Positions 13,301 to 24,600 of a DNA stretch of 64,000 bases are shown here, piece by piece. The notes under the pieces were generated by a model, which searched no databases, was not told the DNA's origin, and saw nothing but the letters and a program-made list of their open reading frames with translations. The position numbers and the translations under genes were made by a program. The DNA lies in contig NW_024068273.1 of NCBI RefSeq assembly GCF_009389715.1, forward strand, positions 123,770 to 187,769, written 5' to 3'. Numbering within the stretch: the first letter of the stretch is position 1; each line of letters begins with the position of its first letter. This DNA comes from Phoenix dactylifera. Its lineage: Eukaryota > Streptophyta > Magnoliopsida > Arecales > Arecaceae.

Positions 13301-15689
13301 ACCTAAAAATGCTTGTAATAAGCATCCCAACAAATATAACATTGACGGGCAACCAGACCTTAATTAATTTCCAGGTAAGCGGTTCTGTTGAGATTACTCC
13401 CAACAGACTCAAAGCAGTGACTATAATTACTGAGACAATATTCTGCAACCACAGAACAATGGGCATCAACCTGTTAGTCATTCTACACTCTTAGCGGTCA
13501 AGCTGTTAAAATGTACGGCAACTGACAAAATTCTTGCCATTATAGTAGTATATAGATGAGATATAGTTCCTTCACCTGGTAAAGCATCAATGATATTCCA
13601 GCATTAAAATCATAGCCTGACAGGACAAACTTATTAACCAGTATCATGCTGCATGATGATATGCAGTATGCAAGACCAGATAGAAGGGCCTGATTGTGGA
13701 TCTTCCCAGGCCTGTAAAAGCGTGAAATCTTCTCTCTGTCTTTTGCCACTTTACTATCTTCCAAATCAAGGTCATCTTCCCCAAAGGATTTTGACCCAGA
13801 AAGTGACCTATAGAAGAAAGTATTTTGGAAAAGCCATAACATAGTAATTTAGTATTGCTGTTATACAAATACAAGGAGAAGGTTAAACAAAGAATAAATA
13901 GTTGAAAATACAATGTATAACATAATGATGACGTATACAAGAAACTAAATTTATTCATAAATTACAAGCTAGATAAGGAAATGTAACAGCTCATGAGCAA
14001 AGAAATCTTGATTTTGACCTTAATTTGACAGGTCAATAACAGCATTGGCAGGGATGTGTGTAACCAAATAAAGCCATTTCTGAAACCTTGCTTTTGACCC
14101 CACGTAAACTGGAGCCTCCAAAATTGAATAATAGATAAATTGGCTAGCCAATCTGCATCCATATTTCCCTAATAAATTATCTGGAGAATCCTAATGACCT
14201 TAAATTATACGAGGACATTGACACTTTCTTGCATAGGAGATTTAAGTCAGCAAGGCTAATCAAAACTTCCTGTATCCTTTCCAATCGATAGGGCATTAAC
14301 TCGACTCGCACAATTAAACACCCCTACTTCACTTAAGGAAGTGCAATTCCTGAAGCACCCTACTCAAGCACTACGTTACTTTGACTATTGGAAAGCTTTG
14401 CTTCAACATGTCTAGGTCAAACTATAGTGAATTTGACCCTTGCTTGTAAAAGTGACCTTCGACATGCAGGAGATCAGTCGGAGGTTAAGGGAAGCAGACG
14501 GCGGTCTAGCATGAATACAAGTTAGTGTATTTGTGTGAGATTTTATGTTCCACTTGTGTAACAATATGCTTAAGATACATTATCTTCTTAACTTGCAGGA
14601 CTATTAACAAGATGGATGCAAAATACTTCAGGCACAGCTTGATTCACACAACGGCTATATTTGATCAAGCCATCTAACTTCGTTACTTACTTCCACTCTG
14701 ATTGAATAACAAAAGATTATTAACAATAAGGATCAGCAAATGAGGGTCCAAAATATTATAGTTCCTCTAAGTATTTTCCTTTGGCATGAAAGTGTGCACC
14801 TTACTTCAGCATAGGGCCTTTCCTTAATTTTAAATAGAGTTCGATAATGAGAATGGAGCTTGCTTGTTGGACTTCAGAGCCACATGATTAAGGAGTCATA
14901 ATTTTCTACTGTTCAGTACAAGATAAGGTTGTACTTGTTACAGAGATAAATCACATGTAAGATATTATGCTGTCTCGAATCATACTAACACATCTAACCA
15001 ATGCCTGACACTTTACAGAGATAAATCTATTATAATTTTCGGAGTAAAAGAGAGGAGAAACTCCACCAAGATTAATTAAACCAAGGTTCACCGTCTTGGT
15101 GCCGGACCCATACTGGTACCATCCTATTACAGTGTCGGTATACGGCATGGTATGGTACCGAGTTCGGTGTAACTACGGAATCCCTGTTACACCCCACGAG
15201 AAAAAATTGCCTGATAGCACAAATAAAAGCTTACAGTGACAACACTGAAAACATCAGCCATAAAACTGGATTCCATTACACGGTCCCGATGTCTCAAGAG
15301 AACATGGACCAACTGTATGCTGAACTAGACATAAAACCATAAGCTGTTAAACAAGTACGGCCAACTGCTAAGTTCCCCTTGGCTTTATTCCGCCTTATTA
15401 TCCCCTGATCCACCGGCATCAGTGGATGCTCGACGGAGGGGTCGGTCCGACAGCGGTGGACCTCCGTCAACCACCAGGTTGTGGCCGGTCACAAACGCCG
15501 ACTCATCCGAAATTCCAGTCTAAAATTCATCACGATCAAACCCCGTATCTCCCAAAATCAAAGAAATTCAAGTACCAACTCCCCCTCCTATACAGAACTT
15601 TTCAAGAACCCAAATCAGGAAAAGAAAAAGGCGTCTTCTCGAGCAAAAAACTGATGAAAGATCTGTCATAAAGCTTACCTCGAACCCAT
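4844..15689 (-). CDS. GONST1: GDP-mannose transporter, GONST1-like (9 coding exons)
   Basis: Golgi multi-pass antiporter that imports GDP-mannose for glycan synthesis (nucleotide-sugar transporter/DMT superfamily). Exons on the minus strand: 15689-15679, 13807-13576, 13442-13303, 10369-10240, 9312-9214, 8312-8158, 6959-6843, 5097-5000, 4902-4844. All introns are GT-AG and phases join without a break to 347 codons (346 aa; Arabidopsis GONST1 is about 333). The protein starts MGSRSLSGSKSFGEDD. A hydrophilic N-terminus is followed by membrane segments such as LLSGLAYCISSCSMILVNKF, then KNVTNVITALGETYLF and SYS/LTLRRVMDTAK. The GXLNK GDP-mannose-binding motif is present as GSLNK at residues 298-302. 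It ends KMRERSQS. The start ATG sits in an 11-nt coding exon and completes an AGG codon across intron 1. Intron 3 is 2.9 kb. GONST1 and GONST2 cannot be separated with certainty. Confidence 0.93.
7305..7391. repeat. compound (GT)n(GA)n microsatellite
   Basis: About 20 GT units (7329-7367) run directly into about 12 GA units (7367-7391), after imperfect GTAT/GTGC repeats. It lies in intron 6 (6960-8157) of the transporter gene. Long open frames on both strands here are artefacts of the repeat. Confidence 0.95.
8364..8400. repeat. poly-C/C-rich tract (G-run on the transcribed gene strand)
   Basis: Nineteen consecutive C (8364-8382) are followed by further C runs to about 8400. On the transporter mRNA strand this is a run of 19 G plus G5-G6 blocks inside intron 5, starting about 50 nt upstream of the acceptor at 8313. 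It could form a G-quadruplex, or its length may be a sequencing slip. Confidence 0.85.
15075..15185. repeat. GGTACC/TACCG-rich dispersed repeat, copy 2
   Basis: It contains ggtgccggaccc, actggtacc, gtcggtatacggcatggtatggtaccgag and related words, like the copies at 785-985 and 49.2-51.2 kb. It sits in intron 1 (13808-15678) of the transporter gene. Confidence 0.5.
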
Positions 15690-15849
15690 GAGCGCTGAGA
15701 TAAGGCCAGGCGACGAGGGCTAAGAACTCAAACTACCGCTCTCACCATAGATTCACACGACGAGAACGAGGGAAAGCGAGGGGAACAAAAGGGTTTGGAA
15801 TTGGGACCTTGGAAGAAAGCAAAAGAGAGACTCAAGACTCCTTAAAAAA

Positions 15850-18680
15850 GGATCCGCGAGGGGGAATATCCGGTCTTTTTTTCCCCCTTCTTTCTCCCTT
15901 TTTTTTTTTTTAAGAACACAGCGTCATCAAAGAACGAGGATTTATTTGTAAAGGAACAACAATCCAAGGGCTAGATAGAAAAACTCCTAAATTTTCATTT
16001 CATTTCGGAGTTAGGCGGAGGGTGCAAATGTGGTTTGACTGACTGCTGGATTGGAGAGAGAGAGACAGATTTGGTCCACATTTGAATTTGGGGAAAAGAG
16101 AGTAGGGGTGTTGCCTCTAAGTGGGGTGGGGTAGGTTGCACAACTTTACCAACTTGGTTTAATTTGATTGAACTAAAATTGGTTCGAGTTTATTTCATCC
16201 GATCGTAGCTAAAAAGAAGGTAATGAGTGATTTCTTTTCCATAATGCAAAAAGATTGCAGAGGTGACTTATCAATCCATATGATTAAAAATTTATATCGA
16301 ACAGCCGGCCATCTACTTCAATTGAACCTTGAGGCTCCTCTTGTTGAATTAGCATCTACTAAATAAATGATTCATGGATTCAAAGTTTGAACCATATAAC
16401 CGCGACCCAACCTGATATCGCCCCAATTGGCGAACCCTATCTTAAATTATATATCACACCAATTAGCGAAAGGTCACTTTCGACGCCAACCTTCCAATTG
16501 GATATGCTCATGTTGGTTAGAACTTGCTAATGTCAATCAAAAAATTATGTATCTATTTGTATATAGTGTAAACTACCAACTTGTACCTAATTTTGTATGG
16601 TGGTCAACGCTTTACACGAGTAGAGTCAACGTTTCTCATCAAAAACATTGCATCGGCTCAAGTGAGGCCACAACGATTGCCACGTGTGAGATATTCAAAA
16701 GTTCCACACCACTCTCAAAAGAAAGGAAGAGGAGCTCTGTGGAACAAGCAAGCAGGATGGAAAGCCATGGAGGTCTTGTGGTACAATACCAAACGTATGC
16801 TTTTCTTCTGTGGAGGCAGCTATCACGGAAAAGGATGCTCCTCTAAACCAAAGGGACTATCTCAGAAGTTGGCCTTCGGTAGAACACGAAAGGACGCTCC
16901 TCTATCCATTATGAGTAGTTGTTGATGGCTGAAATAAGGGGTATATGCTACTGGATTCCTATCTTTAGCTCTCTATACTCTATACTCATGAATTCGATTG
17001 TATTGCTTGGGTAAAGTTCGCTCTTCAGTGTAAGAAACAGAGGCAAAAGGTACTCTTTCCAAAAAACAAATTGAAAATTTATGGAATATTGAGTTGAAGG
17101 AAGCAGAGATTTTTATCAAAAGACTTTGATCACAACTAGCATTTGGCATGTTTGTGAAATGCATATTTAGGACATAAAGTCCCAAGTGGAGTAAAGCTAG
17201 GCTGTGCCACTATATCATCTGCTTAATTATCCATCCGACGCAAGGGTAAGAAATGGCAGCAATTCGCAAAGAAGGGGCATGATGCCTGCCCAAGTGGATT
17301 ACTTAGAGGTGCTGCAAAATACTTTTTCGGCATCCAAAGACACTCCAAGCTATATTTATAAACTAAAAAGAAAAAAAAAAAGCATTGTGACTAATAATTA
17401 TTTATAATTAATTTTATCGAAGTAAGGAGAACAACTAATAATCTTAGTTAGATCGGATCTCTTACTTTCAAATTCAAAGAAAAAATTAAGTCGAACCGCT
17501 ATTACCATATTTCCTCACTAGTCACTGTTGCATACCTTAACCATTTTTGAGTCAAACTGCAACATGAGTTCATGGAGGATGACCACAAACCGATCGTGAT
17601 GCTTGTGATTAAATTTTAATAGATATGAACTCTTAGCCTGACGAAAATGTCAGAGCTTGAACGGAGAGAGTTTGTGAGGACCTGTGCGGACGTGTATTTG
17701 GTCCCACATCAGTTATTATCTTAGGTACTTATACAAAATCAAGGAATCCAAATAATATCTTTCAACTAGTCATTTTGGATGAAGTCCTGAGCCGTTACAC
17801 AAACCTGACACCAATTATTTGAATTTATTTCAAAAATAATAAACAATACAAAGGTACAATTAAATATTCATGTACAAACTGGTGGGAAGAATGATAGCTC
17901 TTGTTCGCTTTACTCATTTCTCTTTTCAAGGTAGAGAGGAAATGGAAGCACATCAAACCAAAAACGAAAGTGTATTTATCAAATTTTATGAATAATGAGG
18001 AAATAGTCAGATGTTACATAACAAGCATCCGTGCTTCCTCATGTCCATCCAACTCATGTCTCAATTTGAAGGATCAGAAATCCTTTTTTTAAAAGAATGA
18101 ACAAATCTAACTTCTGAATCATTTCTTTTTGAGAATGATTCATCCTCACTCGACCATCTAACCCAGATATCAAGCCAAGAAGTCTCTGCAGAACAAATAG
18201 ACATTTGTTAATTTAAATTGGATCTCCCACATCACCTCATTCTATGAATCTCCACGTCCGTGAACATGGGCTAGGGGCTCTTACCCTCATCTAAAATCCA
18301 TTAAGGTCGCGATTTTTTTCAGTCCTAATATCCGGTCGATTCATTGTTATTCTATTTTAAAGTTCTTTGATGAAGAACTAGTACTTTTGACCAAAAAAAA
18401 ATGAACTAGTAATAGTCTGATAACATGATTGCCAAAATTTTAGTGGCAAGTAAACATTTGTTATGTATTATTTTTGTATCTGATAATTCTCAAAAGAGTA
18501 AAAAAAACTCAAATTTGGTTGAAATTCAAATAAATCTTCTGCTCTGTAAAGAATTGGATTTTAGAAAAGGAATTACAAGAATAGGACCATGAACTCTAAC
18601 ATAATCTAGAATACCTTTCTAGAGATCACTTCTTCCTAATCATTTTTCCCTTTTCACAAAGGCAAGAAGTCAGGTAAATT
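15850..18680. other. intergenic spacer between two minus-strand genes
   Basis: The first few hundred bases should hold the transporter's promoter and 5' UTR (GA-rich, no clear TATA box). The region just below 18681 should hold the 3' UTR of the nuclease gene. Between them are AT-rich sequence and two overlapping open frames at 16427-16925 that match no family and have no splice or promoter context, so I do not call them genes. Confidence 0.5.
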
Positions 18681-21600
18681 CTAGCAATAATTCACTCTCT
18701 CATTACTGGAATTGGAGCAGATCTTCACTCGTTTAGATGTTTCCATTTGTTCAATCAATGATGGAAGCGGCCGAGGAACTGCGACATTCATTGATCTGTA
18801 CAACTTCCTCAAGCTTGCATTTAAACTCTTTGATGAACCAATGATTGACATATCCTTTTTAACATCAGCTTCTTCCAATTTCTCAATACTAGGCTCGGCA
18901 TTGCTCAAACTCCTGGAAGATCCAATCCATGACACATCCATTTTAACATCAGCATCTCCTGAATTCTTAATACCTGGTTCAGCAATGTTGTCCTTAATTA
19001 TGGATGATACGTCCTCAGCAACTGTGTCCTCTCGTGGGGATGACCCCTGCATGGCAACTGCAATGTTCTCCTGCAAAGATGATGCTTGCTCTACAACAAT
19101 AATTTGTTGCTTGGATAACATTTCTACATCATTGGCCATGGTACATGCAGATTTCTTCTCATTAAATATATCAGAATCTTGGATTCCAAGTCTTGCTCTT
19201 CCAAACAATGTAATAGGCTGTGCTCCAGATGGTGGAGATAAGTTCAATTTCAGTTCCAAATGATCTGTTCGCAAGCCTTTGAGCTCCAATTGCTTGCAGT
19301 CTTGTGCAGTAGATGAAACTCCGACAGCAGAAGTGGAGACAATACTATTCTTCAAGGCCTCTTTAGCTGTGAAAGCTGGCAAAGTAGGGATTTTGAACAG
19401 TTTCCACAGTGGATCATCAGGGGTTAAATGAGTTTTAAAACAATGGTTCTTGACATAGTCCAGCTCCATGGCTCGGCAAGGTGGGGTCGTAGATATAACC
19501 CACTTGGGCTGAAGAAGTTGCAAGGCCCATTCCAATTCTTCCCGGGACGAGTGCATGGAGTAACACACATGCCAAATTCCAAACTCGTCCCTCTCTGCTT
19601 CTACAAGGCTTGGCTTTTGCTTTTGAGTCATATCCAGCCGATCATTTCCTGCATACCACTGAGCAGAGGGGCGGATAAAAAGAGGCTCAGGCTGAAGAGC
19701 AGCCCGTGCCTCTGCAAGTTTTTCACTTGCTCTTTCATATAGCCCGGGGAATGCAACGACCTGCGAAACATTCAACAGAATACAGATGCGGTTAACCATA
19801 TTCCATGACGAGGAGATGAAATTCCAGCTATCCATAAGCATAAACATAGAATATTTGCCGCAAGGCTAGAAAGAGATCAAGTCCTAGATTAATGTGCTAA
19901 AATTCAGGCCATGGAAGGCATTAAGCAAGTACCAGCTATGGGAGGATAAGGTCAAATCACACTCATTTTTCATCAGTCATGAAAGAAAAGAAAGGGGAAG
20001 AACTTATCATGATCCTCACATTAGTCCAAGTAATAGCAAAAGGTACAAGCAAATATGTAGCAATATACCCCCCAACCTCCATACACCTTCCTTTTGAAGG
20101 AAGAATGGGAGATCCCATCGGCCAGTCCCTGGTTGTGTAACTGACCATTAGTACAGGGTATCAGATATGCTCTTAAGAATTTAAGCTATAGATGATTTAG
20201 GACATAAAACCTGTTATATTCTGCAAATACGGGGTATAGAGAATTCAAAAGTTATTGTCTATTGTAAATTCATCCTAATGTACAAATCCTAACAATTTGG
20301 AATCAGAAAATACTAAAATTTTAAGAAAAGTTTCCAATCATGTGTTGACATATCTTTTAGCGTGGCATGGTTGCATCTCTCTTCACCATGGTAAGTTATT
20401 TATCAGCCTAAAGTGGAACAATTTGTATGTTTAGGCAATTTATAATCAGCAGATAAGTGAACTTCTATCAAGTCGACTGATTTATGTAGAAAATTCTTGT
20501 TATACATTGATTAGAAGGAAAACTGAATGTGTAAGCCTTTTCATTTCAAATGCATGCTAAGACTGCACCAAAGAAACTAATAATGGAGTACATACCTGAA
20601 AGCGAGAAGAAGCATCTTGTGAAAGGACTTCTGGTGCAACATGAAAAAGAGAGTGAAAACAATCTGAATTGTTTACAAATATTTTTGATCCAAATGTTCT
20701 AGATATTTCAACAAGTATCTCTTCCTGGCCAAGAAGATCACATGCAAGATACACAAATGGTGCATATGGATGCTTCCATATGCAATTTATCACCTGCAAT
20801 GATTAAATTAAAGTGAGGATAGTGATTGGTGATGCTGCAGGAACACATCAAAATATTGAAGAAAAATAATAATATATGAATACAAAGACCTGCTGGATGG
20901 CTGATTTCTTGCTTGGAATCTTAAGAGAGCATCTACAAAAAATGCAGTCAAGAAATAGGTAATCAAGATGACACAAAGTTTCGCTTCCTTTCTTAGAGAT
21001 ATACTTGATGGGCAAATACTGTAGACAATCAGTGGTGAGCCTGCAATCCCCAGTATGCAATATATTACCAAATTCACCTTCAAACAAGAACATGACAGCT
21101 CCTGTAAAATAAACAAAGCCAAACAAGCAACAGATATTCAGATGTAATTTAAGTCCTTGATAAATCATGTTGTATCGGGCATGGAATACAAAAGGCAGAC
21201 ATTAGAATAAATATAAACAAACTTCACAAAGCCTGGCAACTTTCACAATAGAAATTCTTTGATTGAATCACGTGCAAAATTAACAACTCAATTAAAAGGA
21301 AAAATAAACAAAACAGAAGTTGTCAAGAGGGGATCATATAATGCATTTCATTTTTCTGAGCATAATGCATTCTGTTCTTGGTAGAAATAATGCTCCAACA
21401 TAGAATCTCAGCAACACTTTCCTCATTGAAGCCTGAAAATCAGACACTCCTACCAAGTCATTGTACAAGTGTCCTGATTTTGGTTAATTTGATTTTCATC
21501 TACCTTGATGGGCAGCACTATGTTGATATAAATCTTAAATATACATTCTGATATGGTTAACTTACAACTGAAAGAATTCTCCATCCAACAACTAAAAAAA

Positions 21601-24600
21601 AAACTTGCAAGAGAGTCATTGCTTTTGCTTCATAAAGAGTACTTCAGTTTCAGGGGGCATCGAATCTCACATTTGGAAACAGGCTACATGGCAAAACACA
21701 TAATATCACCCCAGATATGGAGTGTATTGCTTACTTTGGCCAAATTCCAGAACATGGAACAAATTTTTGGAGTGTCTTCCTAAAGGACGTGTCAATGCAA
21801 CTACATAAGTGATAGCATTTTAATTCTCAGCATTTCAAATGCTAAAACTATTGCAGTCTAAATTGTCCTAGATATTTCTAATGAAGTTTCATACATTTTT
21901 TCTATATAATGTATGTATGCATATGCATATAGATGTAGCACTAACTTGGCCACACTCAAGTGAATCTCTACTCAGTCCCGGTCAAGTTTATATTGGATGA
22001 TGGGGATCATATATCAATGACTCAAGCTGCTAGACGTGATCAACTATCTTTAAGCTGCTTTCACACCAAAATTATACGATTTGAAGAGCTCTATCTTATG
22101 CATCAAGCAGTCAAAAAACTGCATTATTTCATGTTATTTAAACTATCCAATGTTTTGATCACTTGATGCATAGGCTAGGAGTCTCCAAATCATACGATTT
22201 CTGGTGTGTAAGCATTTTAGAAATAGTAGATTACATCCAACAGCTCAAATCATTGATGTGCAACCCCATCGTCCAATCTAAACCTGACCAAATCCAAGTA
22301 GAGATCCATTTTAGTGTAGCCAAATCAGTGTGTGTGTGTGTGTAGGAGAGAAATGTCTCCATATTAGGTTTTATGGAGGTTGGAGCAATGGACATTTTGG
22401 TACACTAGGGACAGCGCATGAAATAAAAAGTGCATCAGAAAATTCATTTACAAAAATAAGCCAGTCAATATATACATAACTTCTCATCCAACCAAACACT
22501 TGGAAATTTCAACGACCACAAAGTAGCAAAATTTATAACAACCCATGATGACTGACTTCCACAACCCACAAGGGAACAAAAACATCAACCGCAACAACAA
22601 ACCATCCAACATATATACTGACAGATTCTAAAATGTGTTTCAATATAACAAGGATTTGTTTATATTTTTGTTTACTTTGCATATTTCCAAAACATTGCAT
22701 ATCTTGAATTGCATGAGTTAGGTTCAAAACTTTCACCATCATCCAATTGATTCTCTTAAGTAGCTCATTATGTGCCAAATGGAGAGAATGAGGAAAAAGA
22801 CCCCCACCCACACCCATCCCTTGGTCCAGCTACCCACTTGGGGTTTTTCCTATGCATCCGTAATCTCCCGCTTTATAAATACCAGTGGCCAAGAGCTTAC
22901 AAGAGAGGGGGAGAGGAAGAAAAGAGTGAGGACAAGACAGAGAGAAAAGCAGAATGAAGACAAGAAGAAGATTAAAAAAGGAGGAAGAGGAAGCTTGGAT
23001 TGCCCTCCATTCACAAATCTTCTTCAGACACAAGCTTATCAAGGCTTCATAAAAGCCAAGATTCTCAAGGCTTCACCAAGGCCAAGGTTATCAAGGTCTC
23101 ATAAAAGCCAAGCTTCTCAAGGATTCATTGAAGCCAGGCCTATCAAGGCTTCATCAAAGTCAAGCTTCTCAAGGCTTCAGCAAAGCCAAGCTTCTCAAGG
23201 CTTCATCAAACCAAGCTAAAGGATTCCTCAACATAGAAGCATACTAAGGCTTCTTCAAGTAAAAGCTTGCCGAGGATTCTTCATTAAATTCATTCTGGAT
23301 TAATTGTTGGAAATTGCAAAATCAACCCAGAACTCCCCCTGTTTTTTTGCGAATGCTTAATGATTTTCACCCATGATATTATGTCCTATTATTGAGCTCT
23401 CCCATCTTTGCTTAATCTTAGCATGGATATTGAAGTTGGTGGTTCACGGATCATGCACCAGGGCTTCTTGAGCCACTGATTGAATAATTATGGAAGAGCC
23501 CAGCTAATCTGAACCAACCTGCATATTGTTTTGAAAATGACTCTTGACACGTGCTGCAGAACATGAAAAAAGTGAGAAAAGGATTTTGAAGAGCCTGAGC
23601 ATGAAAAGAGTGACAAAAGTTTTTTCTAGAGCCTGTGTTCAACAAGACCTGAGAAGTAAGCGCACAGCTAAGGGTCAACAACTTGTTGTATCCTCAGGAC
23701 TAATTCAGCAGGAACCACTGTAAATTGCCGTCTAGCCTCAAACTACTTCTGCAATATATTTTTTCCTCTGACTGTCAATAAAAGCCAGGTGGCCGTATGC
23801 CTTCCTTTTCATCAAAAAGAAAAGAAAAGAAAAGAATTTCAGCACCAACACATACAACATCTACATTGAAGAGAGCAAAGAGAAAAGTTTTCACCGATGA
23901 ACAGCTATTATAGATCAATATTTCATGGAACAGTTTTGACAAGAACTACTCATAAAGCCTGAGATGCATTTATTGGTTGTGATTATGGTCAATTGGTCAG
24001 CATATAAACACTAAGCCAGCATCTTCAAAACAACCCAGCATATGCAGGCATGGAAATGGCAGAAAAAAGAAAGAAAGAAAGAAAGAAAAAATTAGACCCA
24101 GCTTAACACTTGCTAAATGTTCTCAGCTCAACGTTATAAAAGGGCGAGGGCAGTTCAGCTCTAGTCCCACCACCGTATAGTAGAATGGAGGCTTTTTTCT
24201 TCGATTTGGTGAAGTGCCTGAATTGGTCTAAGAGGCAGGCATGCCGAACTGGTCTAATCCAGTTTGGTATGCCCTGCCTTGTAGGTCCGGACAGTTTATT
24301 CCGTCGGGTGCTGGTAAAGGGAGTGCTTTTCAAGCACGACCGGTGTAAGGCTTCACCGTTTGAGAACACAAGGCTTCGCCATTTGAAAACACCTCTTTAA
24401 ATAACCCCTCCCCTCCTTCCTATCTTTCCTTTTATGAATCTGAGGTTTAGTGAAACCACATTTCAGATAGCATGAACATCCCCCCCAAGGGGGGCAGGGG
24501 GGAGAAATGTTCCTTAAATGGAAGGGGAGGAGGTTTGGGGGAGGGGAAACCAATCCCCTCACCTGATATCCCTCAAGTTTCCGAACTTCAGGTACCGAGG

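Noticed and set aside
16427-16925. Two overlapping 114-139-codon plus-strand frames
   Set aside because: No recognisable family, overlapping in different frames, no promoter or codon signature.
23041-23215. CRISPR-like regular repeats (also 31025-31545)
   Set aside because: Units are contiguous without unique spacers, and the genome is a plant nuclear one.
22770-23219. 149-codon frame with repeated QASQGFI-like peptides
   Set aside because: The peptide repeat is produced by the 26-bp DNA minisatellite, whose period is not a multiple of three.
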